From Arcobacter sp. CECT 8983 (lineage in GTDB: Bacteria; Campylobacterota; Campylobacteria; Campylobacterales; Arcobacteraceae): a stretch of 64,000 nucleotides of DNA. The translations under genes were made by a program, and so were the position numbers. The notes beneath the pieces were generated by a model that did no database searches, was not told where the DNA came from, and was given only the letters and a program-made list of their open reading frames with translations. The DNA lies in the NCBI RefSeq assembly GCF_004118855.1, contig NZ_PDKF01000008.1:372001-436000 (forward strand). The letters are read 5' to 3'. Shown piece after piece: positions 45,470-54,149 of this stretch; the stretch's first letter is position 1, and each line of letters opens with the position of its first letter.

Positions 45470-45823
45470 ATGCACGAAAAACAACTAAGAGTTAGATATA
45501 TTAGAGTACTGGAAAAGTTCTTTACAAGAACAGTTTCTTTATTAAAACTAGAGAATTTTGATAAAGAACTCTTTAAAGAAAGAACTAAAAAAAATTATGA
45601 AGACATAAAAAGAGTAAAGGCTGTTGAACTAAATTCACCTTATCTTACACAGTTAATTGCATTTATCAATAAAACACTTCAGTATGCAGAGACTTCAAGC
45701 GTAAACTTTGAAGATGAAAGAGCTGATTTACTAAAAGAAGCTAATCATATACAAAGAGAGAAAAAAAGAAGTACTTACAAAAAAGATAAACACAAAAAAT
45801 CTAAATTTGATGATGGGTATTAA
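45470..45823 (+). CDS. Hypothetical basic helical protein
   Basis: A 117-residue, very basic, helical protein with no recognised family. N-terminal 'LRVRYIRVLEKFFTRTVSLLKL' (~6-28) is amphipathic; the C-terminal ~25 residues are Lys/Arg-rich (KKRSTYKKDKHKKS), suggesting nucleic-acid binding. It sits between fliW and the RecD2-like helicase gene with 2 bp to the latter, so the three are probably co-transcribed. Confidence 0.6.
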   Translation: MHEKQLRVRYIRVLEKFFTRTVSLLKLENFDKELFKERTKKNYEDIKRVKAVELNSPYLTQLIAFINKTLQYAETSSVNFEDERADLLKEANHIQREKKRSTYKKDKHKKSKFDDGY

Positions 45824-45825
45824 GA

Positions 45826-48126
45826 TTGTCAAATTCTACTTATGAAGAACATAAAACTTTTAATCTTTCAGGGGTCTTGAAAAAAGTTTTATATAAAAAT
45901 GATGAAAATAACTATGTAATAGCAGTACTTGAAAATAATCAAAAAATCTGTGGTAACTATTATGATACAGAAATTGAAAAGATTGTTGGAGAAGAAGTTT
46001 TATTAAAAGGAAACTGGACAACACATAAAAAATATGGTGTTCAGTTTGAATTTGAAACATTAGAGTTAAAAGAAGCTGAGATGTTTTTCTTTTTAACTAA
46101 GATAGTTAAAGGTGTGGGGAAAAAGTTTGCAAAAGAGCTTTTAGAAAAATATACTGAAGATGAATTAGTAGATATACTAAATGAAAAACCTGGAGAGCTT
46201 TTACAGTTTAAAGGTATAAAAGAGAAAAAACTAGAAAAGATAGTCGCCTCTTGGCAAAAATTTAAACACTTAAGAGAGCTAGGGAAATTTTTATCAAAAT
46301 TTGGTGTAACTTCAAATCTAATTAATAAAATCTATTCTCACTTTAGTGAAGTAGATAATTTAATTGAAAAAATAAAAAATAATCCATATATTCTTATAAA
46401 TATAAAAGGTATTGGTTTTAAAAGAGCAGATGAAATAGCAAAAGCTTTAGGAATAGATCCTAAATCTGATTTTAGAATTAGTGCTTGTGTAAACTATACT
46501 TTAAGAGAGTTTTGTGATAACAATGGAAACTCTTCAATTGACAAATCTCACCTTTATAAACTTTTAGATGAGAGTTTACATTTTAAAGATGAAGAAATTT
46601 TATATGAAAAAGTAGTCTCTGATATGCTTGTTGAAGAAGAAGTATTTCAAACAAGTGAACATAGAATTTCCCCTTCAATGTTATATTTTGCAGAAAGAAG
46701 AATTTTAGAGTTTTTTCAAAGAAGAGAGAATGAAAGAAATAAAAAGATAATTTCTTCTTTTGATGAATATATCGAGAAAAAAGAGAAAACTTTAGGCTTT
46801 GAGTTAAATGAAGAACAAAAAAAAGCAGTAGAACTTATAAATGATGGACATAAAACACTATTTTTAATTGGTTATGCAGGAACTGGTAAATCAACATCTA
46901 GTAGGGCGGTTTTAGAACTACTTGAAGAAATAGTTGCCTATGATGATATTATTGCTATTGCTTTAAGTGGTATTGCTTCTCAAAGAATATCTGATACTAC
47001 AGGATATAATAGTTCGACTATTCAATCACTTTTTGTAAAACATGAAGATAAAGAGTTTTTCCCCCATAAAGTAATTTTACTTGATGAAGCTTCAATGGTT
47101 AATTCTGTGATGTTTTATAATCTTATTAAAAAGATACATGATGATACTATTTTTATTATAGTAGGAGATGATGGGCAGCTTCCAGCTATTGGTGCAGGTA
47201 ATATCTTAGCGGATGCTATTAAATTTGAATTAGCCCCTATATGTAAATTAACTAAAATCTATAGACAAAGTGAAGACCAAGCAATTGCTGTTATTGCAAA
47301 TGATATTAGACAAGGTCAAGTTCCTGAGTATAGGAATGATTATAAAGATTTTGAATTTATTGATGTATCTATAAATAACTACTATGCTGTTAAAAACTCG
47401 ACTTCACAAAATGAGTTTTCTGATGTAAGAACAAAAATAAGTGAATCAATTTTAAATACGATTTTAAATATTTCTAGTCATTATATACGGAAATATTATG
47501 AATATATAAAGAAAAAAGAGATTTCTTCTGCTTTAACACTTTTTCAAGTTATTACTCCAATGAAAGCAGGAATTTTAGGAGTAGAAAACCTTAATATGCA
47601 GCTTCAATCACTCTTTAATCATTCTAAAAAGAAAGGCTATAAAAGTAAACTTTATGAATATAAAATGAGTGATAAAGTAATACATATAAAAAATGAAAAT
47701 ATGAAAGCTCAAACTATGCATATGTATAAAACAGCTTCTACAGAGTTTATGGAAAAAAGAGTTTTTAATGGACAACTTGGACTTATTATAAAACTTGATT
47801 TTGATGAACAAAAATGTATAGTTTTATATCCAAATGATGATATGGTAGTATTTTATGAGTTTGATGAGTTAAGCTCATTATTATCACTTGCTTATTGTTT
47901 AACTATTCATAAAACTCAAGGAATGGAGTATGAAAATGCTTTAATTCCAATGAGTTTTTCTCACTATATTATGCATAATACAAAGCTTTTATATACTGCA
48001 ATTACAAGAGCAAAAGATATGTGTTTTATCGTTGGAGAAGAAGAGGCATTTAAAAGTGCTTGTAAAAGAATAGAAACAACAAAACGAGAATCTGTAATAA
48101 ATGATCTTCTTTCAAAAAAACTTTAA
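45826..48126 (+). CDS. recD2: RecD2-like ATP-dependent DNA helicase
   Basis: A 766-residue superfamily 1B 5'-3' helicase. N-terminal OB-like region (~1-90), helix-hairpin-helix block (~90-215, 'GVGKKFAKELLEKY', 'KGIGFKRADEIAKALG') typical of RecD2, then the motor with Walker A 'GYAGTGKST' (~349), 'ILLDEASMV' (~412), 'GDDGQLPAIGAGN' (~446), 'TIHKTQGMEYENAL' (~692) and 'LYTAITRAK' (~723). RecD2 enzymes act outside RecBCD in repair and fork maintenance. TTG start; gene 2 bp after the basic hypothetical. Confidence 0.9.
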   Translation: MSNSTYEEHKTFNLSGVLKKVLYKNDENNYVIAVLENNQKICGNYYDTEIEKIVGEEVLLKGNWTTHKKYGVQFEFETLELKEAEMFFFLTKIVKGVGKKFAKELLEKYTEDELVDILNEKPGELLQFKGIKEKKLEKIVASWQKFKHLRELGKFLSKFGVTSNLINKIYSHFSEVDNLIEKIKNNPYILINIKGIGFKRADEIAKALGIDPKSDFRISACVNYTLREFCDNNGNSSIDKSHLYKLLDESLHFKDEEILYEKVVSDMLVEEEVFQTSEHRISPSMLYFAERRILEFFQRRENERNKKIISSFDEYIEKKEKTLGFELNEEQKKAVELINDGHKTLFLIGYAGTGKSTSSRAVLELLEEIVAYDDIIAIALSGIASQRISDTTGYNSSTIQSLFVKHEDKEFFPHKVILLDEASMVNSVMFYNLIKKIHDDTIFIIVGDDGQLPAIGAGNILADAIKFELAPICKLTKIYRQSEDQAIAVIANDIRQGQVPEYRNDYKDFEFIDVSINNYYAVKNSTSQNEFSDVRTKISESILNTILNISSHYIRKYYEYIKKKEISSALTLFQVITPMKAGILGVENLNMQLQSLFNHSKKKGYKSKLYEYKMSDKVIHIKNENMKAQTMHMYKTASTEFMEKRVFNGQLGLIIKLDFDEQKCIVLYPNDDMVVFYEFDELSSLLSLAYCLTIHKTQGMEYENALIPMSFSHYIMHNTKLLYTAITRAKDMCFIVGEEEAFKSACKRIETTKRESVINDLLSKKL

Positions 48127-48194
48127 AATAATTTTACCTTTATAAAAGTAATCTTTATGTATTATATCTAAAATTTTTTAGAGGATAATATTTT

Positions 48195-49658
48195 ATGATA
48201 ACTTGGATGCAAAGACACAAAAAGTGGCTTGTTATAACTATTTGGATAAGTACAATAGCTTTCGTAGGAGCTGGTTTTGTAGGATGGGGATCTTACGATT
48301 ATGGTTCAAAAGGTGGTGCAGTAGCTGTTGTTGGTGATAGAGAAGTAACTGTAGAAGAGTATCAAAGAGAATATTCAAGTCTTTATGACCAATATGCAAG
48401 AATGTTTGGAAATCAGTTTAATCAAGAAATGGCTGATAAATTAAAACTAAAAGATGCAGCTTATAAATTAGTTATTCAAAAAAATCTTATTTTATCATTT
48501 GCCGATGAATTAGGTCTTGATGTTACTGATGAAGAAATAGCAAAACAATTAGTTCAAATTCCTGCATTTTTAAAAGATGGTAAGTTTGATAAAGATACAT
48601 ATATCAAAGTATTACAACAAAATAGAACAAATCCAACTGAATTTGAAGCTTCAATAAAAAGAGATATTCTTTTACAAAAAGTTGAATCACTATTTCAAAT
48701 ACAAGCAAATGAAAAAGAGTTAGAAAATCTAAATAAACTTCTATTTGCAGAAGATAAAATTAGTATTAAAGTATTAAATGCAAATAATGTAAAAGTTAAT
48801 GTAACAGAAGATGAATTAAAAAAATATTGGGAAGAGAACAAAAATAGTTATGTTTCAGAACCAACTGTTAAATTAGCAATTGAAGAAATTACTGTAGAAC
48901 CAAAGAATTTTTCTGAAGAAGAATTAAAAAATCATTATAATAGCTTTAAAACTGATTATACAAAAGAAGATGGAAAACTTAAAACATTTGATGAAGCTAA
49001 AGAAGATATGATTCAAACATTAAGTGAAAAAGCTACAAAAAAAGAAGCTTTAAAAAAATACTTAAAACTTAAAAAAGGTGAAGAGAACTTCACAAAAGAA
49101 GTTGAAATAGAAGAGAGCAAATTAGCATATTCACAAGAAGACTTAGAAAAGATTGATGGTTCAGTACCAGGTGATGTATTAAAGCCATTTATTCATGATG
49201 GAAACTATATAGTAGTTAAAGTTTTAAATAAAGGTCTTCCAAAACCATTATCATATGAACAAGCAAAAGAGCAAGTTTCTAAAAACTATGAATCTATTGC
49301 TTTAAATAAAGCTTTAGAAGAATTATCTAAAAAAGAGTTAGAAAACTTTTCAGGTAGAAGTTTAGGTTATGTTGCAAGGGATTCATATTCAAAAATCCCA
49401 GAGCTTCAACCACAAGAGGCTTTAAGCTTTTTAAATAAACTTTTTGAAAGTACTCAAAAGCAAGGAAAAGTTAATTTAGGAAATAAAATTGTATTATATA
49501 AGATAGAAGATTCAAAATTAGCGCAATATGATAAGTCTAAAAATGATGCTGTTAAATCAACAGTAAATAAATTATTAAATCAAGAGTTAATTAACAACTT
49601 AATTAAAAATTTAGAAAATAAGTATGAAGTACAATCTTCAATCTCTTTAGAGGAGTAG
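48195..49658 (+). CDS. ppiD: PpiD/SurA-like periplasmic folding factor, membrane-anchored
   Basis: A 487-residue protein with one N-terminal membrane helix (~12-32, preceded by 'MQRHKKWLV', inside-positive) and a large periplasmic part with the SurA_N chaperone fold (~45-165, 'VAVVGDREVTVEEYQREYSSL'). The C-terminal region (~250-480) contains rotamase-like strands but the parvulin signature is weak. It probably helps outer-membrane proteins fold on leaving the Sec channel. It directly precedes ftsA (3 bp), a conserved gene order in this phylum. Confidence 0.85.
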   Translation: MITWMQRHKKWLVITIWISTIAFVGAGFVGWGSYDYGSKGGAVAVVGDREVTVEEYQREYSSLYDQYARMFGNQFNQEMADKLKLKDAAYKLVIQKNLILSFADELGLDVTDEEIAKQLVQIPAFLKDGKFDKDTYIKVLQQNRTNPTEFEASIKRDILLQKVESLFQIQANEKELENLNKLLFAEDKISIKVLNANNVKVNVTEDELKKYWEENKNSYVSEPTVKLAIEEITVEPKNFSEEELKNHYNSFKTDYTKEDGKLKTFDEAKEDMIQTLSEKATKKEALKKYLKLKKGEENFTKEVEIEESKLAYSQEDLEKIDGSVPGDVLKPFIHDGNYIVVKVLNKGLPKPLSYEQAKEQVSKNYESIALNKALEELSKKELENFSGRSLGYVARDSYSKIPELQPQEALSFLNKLFESTQKQGKVNLGNKIVLYKIEDSKLAQYDKSKNDAVKSTVNKLLNQELINNLIKNLENKYEVQSSISLEE

Positions 49659-49661
49659 TAA

Positions 49662-51068
49662 TTGAATAAAACTCTTTTAGCAATTGACATTGGTTCGTCT
49701 AATATAACAGCAGTAATTGCTAGAAATAACTTAGATTATAAAATAAATATATTGGGAACTGGCTCATCAAAAAGTAGTGGGATAAATAAAGGTGTAATAT
49801 CAAATATTGAGGCTGCTTCAAAGAGCATAAAAGATGCTGTATTGATTGCTAAAAAAAATACAACTGAAGAGTTCGACTCTACAATTGTTTCTATTTCAGG
49901 AGCTTATACAAAAGGTATTAGAAGTTCAGGAAGTGTGAATGTACCAAATGGATTAATCACAGAAAATGAGATTAATCAGGTACTTCAAATGGCACTTTAT
50001 AATGCAACAATAATACCAGAGTATGAAGTAGTTCATGTTATCCCAATCTCATATAAAATTGATGACTCATCAGATGTTGAAAACCCATTAAATATGAATG
50101 GTTCAAGACTTGAAGCATCAGTTTTTGTATTAACTGCAAAAAAAACTGCTTTAACAAATATTAAGTCTGCTATGAAAATTGCAGGACTTTCTGTAAATAA
50201 CTTTATATTAGATGGTTATGCAGCAGCTATTTCTGTTTTAGATGAACAACAAAAGAAATTTGGAGCAACTGTTATTAATATAGGTTCTACAACTACTGAA
50301 TTTGTCTGTTATAGAGGTCATTCTATGATTTATAATGGGTTTATTCCTGTTGGTTCAAATCATATTACAAATGACCTTTCTGTAATGTTACATACACCAC
50401 CATTAGCAGCAGAAAAAATCAAAACTGAATATGGTGATTTATTAAAAACAAGTGAAGAATTAACAAATAAAAAAATCAGAACACCAAGAATTGGAGATGA
50501 AAAAAACTCTTCAGAAGTATCTTTAGAATATGTTCAAACTATTGTTCATGCAAGAGTTGAAGAGACTTTATCTTTAGTTAAAAAAGATTTAAAGAAAAGT
50601 GGAATTCATGAAAATCTTGGTGCGGGAATTGTTCTTACTGGTGGAATGAGTAAATTAAATGGTTTAAAAGAGTTAACATCATTAGTTTTTGATAATTTCC
50701 CTACAAAAGTTTCAAATCCAGTAAATATTGAAAATGGATATTTAAGTTTTGAAGATTCAAAGATGGCAACTATTGTTGGTATTTTACTTTACTCTTTAGA
50801 ACCTAATAGAGGTTTTGAATTAGATTCAAATAAGAATCTAATCAAAAAAAGAAAAACAAATGATAATACAGCTAAAATGGATGATGATATTGCTTTATCT
50901 ACTGCTAAAGAGAAGATTGTTCAAAAAGAACAACCTAAAATTAGAAGAGAACAAAATGCAAATGCTAAAACAAATCCAGATAGTGCAACTACACTTACTA
51001 GGTTGCCTGAAAATAGTAAAAAGAAAGGTGTAGGTAAGATCTGGAATATGATCACGGAGTGGTTCTAA
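49662..51068 (+). CDS. ftsA: Cell division protein FtsA
   Basis: A 468-residue actin-fold protein tethering FtsZ to the membrane. 'LLAIDIGSSNITAVIA' (~4-19) is the phosphate-1 motif, 'GATVINIGSTTTEFVCYRGHSM' (~204) the phosphate-2 and 'GAGIVLTGGMSKL' (~322) the adenosine motif; SHS2 insertion at ~83-160. The C-terminus ends with an amphipathic helix (GKIWNMITEWF) that binds membrane. TTG start behind GAGGAG. Its stop overlaps the ftsZ ATG (TAATG). Confidence 0.95.
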   Translation: MNKTLLAIDIGSSNITAVIARNNLDYKINILGTGSSKSSGINKGVISNIEAASKSIKDAVLIAKKNTTEEFDSTIVSISGAYTKGIRSSGSVNVPNGLITENEINQVLQMALYNATIIPEYEVVHVIPISYKIDDSSDVENPLNMNGSRLEASVFVLTAKKTALTNIKSAMKIAGLSVNNFILDGYAAAISVLDEQQKKFGATVINIGSTTTEFVCYRGHSMIYNGFIPVGSNHITNDLSVMLHTPPLAAEKIKTEYGDLLKTSEELTNKKIRTPRIGDEKNSSEVSLEYVQTIVHARVEETLSLVKKDLKKSGIHENLGAGIVLTGGMSKLNGLKELTSLVFDNFPTKVSNPVNIENGYLSFEDSKMATIVGILLYSLEPNRGFELDSNKNLIKKRKTNDNTAKMDDDIALSTAKEKIVQKEQPKIRREQNANAKTNPDSATTLTRLPENSKKKGVGKIWNMITEWF

Positions 51069-52210
51069 TGGATAATAACTTATTTAAGGTGGATGATATT
51101 AAAGTGGAAATGCCAAACAAAACTCTTTCAGATAATGTAGCCAAAATATCAGTAATTGGTGTTGGTGGTGGTGGTTGTAATATGATCAATCACATGATAA
51201 ACGAAGGTTCTCATAAGATTGATTTAATTGCAGCTAATACTGATTTACAAGTATTACATATATCTAAAGCACCTAAAAAGATTCAATTAGGACTTAAATT
51301 AACAAAAGGTCTTGGTGCAGGTATGAAACCTGAGATTGGAAGAGATTCTGCTGTTGAAAGTTATGAAGATATCAAAACTGCTTTAAAAGGAGCAGATATT
51401 GTATTTATTGCAGCTGGTCTTGGTGGTGGAACTGGAACCGGTGCTGCTGCTATTATTGCTAAAGCTGCAAAAGAGATAGGAGCATTAACAGTTTCTGTTG
51501 TAACTAAACCCTTTACTTGGGAAGGTAAAAAAAGAGCAGGGCTTGCTAATCTTGGTTTAGAAGAGATTAAAAAAGTATCTGATTCAATTATAGTAGTTCC
51601 AAATGATAGACTTTTAGAAATAATTGATGAAAATGTTGGAATGAAAGATGCCTTTAAAATTATTGATAATATTCTTTATCAAGCAGTAAATGGTATGACA
51701 GAAGTAATTCTTACTCCAGGTAACTCTGATATTAATACGGACTTTGCTGATGTAAAAACAATTATGCAGCATAAGGGTATGGCTTTAATGGGTATTGGTA
51801 AAGCAAAAGGTGAACAAGCTGCACAAAGAGCTTTAGAAGATGCTATTGAGTCTCCATTACTTGATAAAGTATCATTAGGTGGAGCTAAAGGTATTTTAAT
51901 ACACTTTAATATTCATCCTCAAGTATCACTGTTTGCTATTAATGATGTAATGTCAAAAATTCATGAAACAATTGATTCAAATGCTGAAATTATTTTTGGT
52001 ACAACCTCAGATAGTACACTAGAAACAGATGAAGTTAAAATTACTATTGTTGCAACAGGTTTTGAGTCTAAAAATGATGAAACAATAGTAGAAACAGAAG
52101 AATCAAGTGATAATAAATCTAAACAATTAAATCCAGATGATGAAAACTATTTAGATATACCACCTTTAATGAGAAACTATAGAATGCAATATAGTTTAAA
52201 TAAAGAGTAG
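51068..52210 (+). CDS. ftsZ: Cell division protein FtsZ
   Basis: A 380-residue tubulin-like GTPase forming the division ring. 'VIGVGGGGCNMINHMI' (~33) and the GTP-binding tubulin signature 'GLGGGTGTGAA' (~119-129) are clear; the T7 catalytic loop lies in 'NTDFADVKTIM' (~222). A short acidic linker leads to the C-terminal peptide ('DIPPLMRNYR', ~363). ATG at 51068 is preferred: GGAG lies eight bases upstream, whereas the in-frame GTG at 51059 overlaps that site. Convergent with hspR. Confidence 0.97.
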   Translation: MDNNLFKVDDIKVEMPNKTLSDNVAKISVIGVGGGGCNMINHMINEGSHKIDLIAANTDLQVLHISKAPKKIQLGLKLTKGLGAGMKPEIGRDSAVESYEDIKTALKGADIVFIAAGLGGGTGTGAAAIIAKAAKEIGALTVSVVTKPFTWEGKKRAGLANLGLEEIKKVSDSIIVVPNDRLLEIIDENVGMKDAFKIIDNILYQAVNGMTEVILTPGNSDINTDFADVKTIMQHKGMALMGIGKAKGEQAAQRALEDAIESPLLDKVSLGGAKGILIHFNIHPQVSLFAINDVMSKIHETIDSNAEIIFGTTSDSTLETDEVKITIVATGFESKNDETIVETEESSDNKSKQLNPDDENYLDIPPLMRNYRMQYSLNKE

Positions 52211-52228
52211 AAAACTTTTTCTACTCTT
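52203..52228. terminator. Bidirectional terminator between ftsZ and hspR
   Basis: An 11-bp inverted repeat (AAGAGTAGAAA / TTTCTACTCTT, loop ACTT) covers both stop codons of the convergent ftsZ and hspR genes. A-T rich stem ends give short U runs on both strands. Confidence 0.65.
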
Positions 52229-52601
52229 CAAATATAACAATATCATAAGAGCTTTTTTTAATAACTAAAGCCTTTGAGTTTGGAACAATCCCAAATTTAT
52301 TTATATCTTTCATTTTTGCTTGATAAGAAGTTATTTCTTTTTCAAGTTTTTCTATTTTTTTATTTAATTGTAAAATAAGATCAACTCCAGCTAGATTTAT
52401 TCCTAATTCTCTAGTTAGTGTAAGTACATACCTTATATGGTCTATATCTTTTTGAGAATAAAGTCTTATTTTTCCATTAGTTCGAGAAGGTTTTATTAAA
52501 CCTTCTCTTTCATATTGTCGTAATGTTTGAGGATGAATATTTAATATCTCTGCAACAGCGGAAATCAAGTATACTGGTTCATTATATGCATTGGTATTCA
52601 T
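52221..52601 (-). CDS. hspR: Heat-shock repressor HspR (MerR family)
   Basis: A 126-residue regulator. The MerR-type HTH (~8-75) contains 'YLISAVAEILNIHPQTLRQYEREGLIKP', the phrase 'HPQTLRQYEREGL' being diagnostic of HspR; a coiled segment (~80-105) follows. HspR represses chaperone operons by binding HAIR sites (CTTGAGT-N7-ACTCAAG). It is 13 bp downstream of cbpA and a HAIR-like element covers the operon promoter, so autorepression is expected, as in Helicobacter and Campylobacter. Confidence 0.93.
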   Translation of the reverse strand: MNTNAYNEPVYLISAVAEILNIHPQTLRQYEREGLIKPSRTNGKIRLYSQKDIDHIRYVLTLTRELGINLAGVDLILQLNKKIEKLEKEITSYQAKMKDINKFGIVPNSKALVIKKSSYDIVIFEE

Positions 52602-52614
52602 GTTATCTCTCCCA

Positions 52615-53502
52615 CTATATAGTTTCAGGTAATTTTTCTTTTAAAACCTCTTGTAAACTCTCATCTAAATCTTCAACTTTAGGTAATACTATATTTGCCT
52701 TTAGATGAAGGTCTCCTTTTGTTGATGTTTTTCTATCTAATACTCCAAGTTCTTTAACTCTAAACTTTTGATACTGTTTAGTATTTTGAGGTACTTTTAG
52801 AGTAATAGTTTTATGAATAGTTTTAATTTCAACTTTACCACCAAATAAGGCAGTTTTTAAAGGAATATCAAACACTTTTGTAAGAGTAGAACCATCTCTT
52901 TCATAATCTGGACTTGGTGCAACATTGATTTTTATAATTAAATCTCCCCTTTGTCCTTGATATGATTTTCCTTTTCCTTTTGCACGTATTTTCTGTCCAT
53001 CATTAATTCCTTCTGGAATTTTGATATCAAAGGAGTCACCATTTAAAGAGATATGTTGTTTTCCTCCTAATACAGCTATGTCAAAGGCAATTGTAATTTG
53101 AGCTTGTGTATCTAAGTCTGGTTCATCAAAACCTTGGTTAAAGCCACCAAATCCTCCAAATCCACCTTGTGAGAATCCAGAAGAACCAAATCCTGCTCCT
53201 TGTGCTCCAAACATTTGTCTTAGAATTTCATCTAAATCAACTCCTTGACCTTGACCTCTTGCAAAATCATGGAAATTTTGACCACCAAACATTGAATCAC
53301 CAAATTGATCATATTGTTGTTTTTTTTCAGGGTCACTTAGAACTTCATAAGCTGCATTAATTTCTTTGAATTTATCTTCTGCTCCTGCATCTTTATTTAC
53401 ATCAGGATGATATTTTCTTGCTAATTTTCTATATGCTTTTTTAATTTCATCAGCGCTAGCATTTTCACTAACTTCTAATGTTTCGTATAAACTTTTTGCC
53501 AT
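52615..53502 (-). CDS. cbpA: DnaJ-family co-chaperone CbpA
   Basis: A 295-residue J-domain protein. J domain (~1-68) with the HPD motif (32-34, 'KYHPDVNK'), Gly/Phe-rich linker (~75-130), and two DnaJ C-terminal substrate-binding domains (~135-290), without the zinc-finger CxxCxGxG repeats of classic DnaJ, so CbpA type. It stimulates DnaK. It is the first gene of the cbpA-hspR operon and has a long structured leader whose last hairpin hides its ribosome site. Confidence 0.93.
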   Translation of the reverse strand: MAKSLYETLEVSENASADEIKKAYRKLARKYHPDVNKDAGAEDKFKEINAAYEVLSDPEKKQQYDQFGDSMFGGQNFHDFARGQGQGVDLDEILRQMFGAQGAGFGSSGFSQGGFGGFGGFNQGFDEPDLDTQAQITIAFDIAVLGGKQHISLNGDSFDIKIPEGINDGQKIRAKGKGKSYQGQRGDLIIKINVAPSPDYERDGSTLTKVFDIPLKTALFGGKVEIKTIHKTITLKVPQNTKQYQKFRVKELGVLDRKTSTKGDLHLKANIVLPKVEDLDESLQEVLKEKLPETI

Positions 53503-53694
53503 TTTTTAACCTTTTAATTGTTCCAATTAAAAAGGACCATTCATATTTAACTTCTTTTAGTAGTGGAGGTAAACTCCACATAAAGGTACCTTAAAAAATT
53601 TATTTTTTGAGGAGACCTTTAAGAAGCAAAACTAAAGAGAGCAACGAGTTGCTCTTTTATCCTTTGTATTAGAACGTAAAATCTTATAAATTAT
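53503..53694 (-). ncRNA. Structured 5' leader of the cbpA-hspR mRNA (four hairpins)
   Basis: About 190 nt of untranslated RNA is predicted between the promoter and cbpA. Four inverted repeats follow each other: 53635-53658 (core GAGCAA/TTGCTC), 53581-53621 (TAAAGGT..ACCTTTA enclosing CCTTAAAAAA/TTTTTTGAGG), 53563-53579 (GTGGAG/CTCCAC) and 53510-53535 (over the ribosome site). This 319-bp intergenic stretch (53503-53821) holds no gene otherwise; the rest contains the promoter and operator. Confidence 0.6.
53510..53535 (-). promoter_or_regulatory. SD-sequestering hairpin, RNA-thermometer candidate
   Basis: On the cbpA mRNA CCTTTTTAATTG pairs with CAATTAAAAGG around a GAA loop (11 bp with one bulged U). 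The 3' arm contains the Shine-Dalgarno AAAAGG, seven bases before the ATG at 53502. Mostly A-U pairs directly over the ribosome site of a heat-shock gene is the layout of simple RNA thermometers. Confidence 0.65.
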
Positions 53695-53701
53695 ATAAGA
53701 T

Positions 53702-53730
53702 ATTTTACCATAAACTTGAGTCAAAGTCAA
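53702..53730 (-). promoter_or_regulatory. Sigma-70 promoter of cbpA-hspR (TTGACT-N17-TAAAAT)
   Basis: Read on the minus strand, TTGACT (53730-53725) and TAAAAT (53707-53702) are 17 bp apart. The predicted start near 53695 leaves a leader of about 190 nt. The -35 lies inside the HAIR-like operator. Confidence 0.7.
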
Positions 53731-53735
53731 TCAAG
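53715..53735. promoter_or_regulatory. HAIR-like HspR operator
   Basis: CTTGAGT-N7-AATCAAG differs by one base from the published HAIR consensus CTTGAGT-N7-ACTCAAG. It overlaps the -35 region of the cbpA promoter. A second perfect half-site CTTGAGT lies at 53757-53763 with a poor partner. Binding here would block RNA polymerase. Confidence 0.82.
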
Positions 53736-53827
53736 TTTAAACTATTATTGATTTAACTTGAGTGATGAGTGCTAAATAAAAAAATTAGCTTTAAGAGATT
53801 TTAATGATATTTTAGTAATCATTGCTT

Positions 53828-54145
53828 ATGTTTGAAAAAGATGAATGGACACAGCAAGAACTGTTTAAATATACAAAAGAATTAGATAAGCAAGGTATTA
53901 AAGTTGTTCTTATAGATACAATTTTAAAGCCTTTAGAGAAGATTGAAACAATAACTTATAATCCTTATGAAATGAAAGAGTATCCAAAAGGAACTGTATT
54001 TGTTTTTTATTGTGATACAGGTAAAACAACTAAAGAAAGACTAAACTATTATAGAAACAAGTTTCCAGAATATAAATGTTTTAGTTTAAGAGGTGGAAGA
54101 GGTTATTGGCGACCAAACTATCAATTACTTGAAGAGATGAATTAA
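53828..54145 (+). CDS. Hypothetical protein, possibly rhodanese-like
   Basis: A 105-residue soluble protein. The core 'KGTVFVFYCDTGKTTKERLNYYRNKF' (~53-78), followed by 'CFSLRGGRGYW', has the strand-loop-helix order of rhodanese domains with the cysteine (in FYCDTGKT) at the active-site loop, but the length and other conserved residues are not a strong match. ATG at 53828 is chosen over a TTG at 53822; neither has a clear ribosome site. It is 4 bp upstream of the FAD oxidoreductase gene, so probably one transcription unit, perhaps concerned with thiolated tRNA. Confidence 0.55.
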   Translation: MFEKDEWTQQELFKYTKELDKQGIKVVLIDTILKPLEKIETITYNPYEMKEYPKGTVFVFYCDTGKTTKERLNYYRNKFPEYKCFSLRGGRGYWRPNYQLLEEMN

Positions 54146-54149
54146 TACA

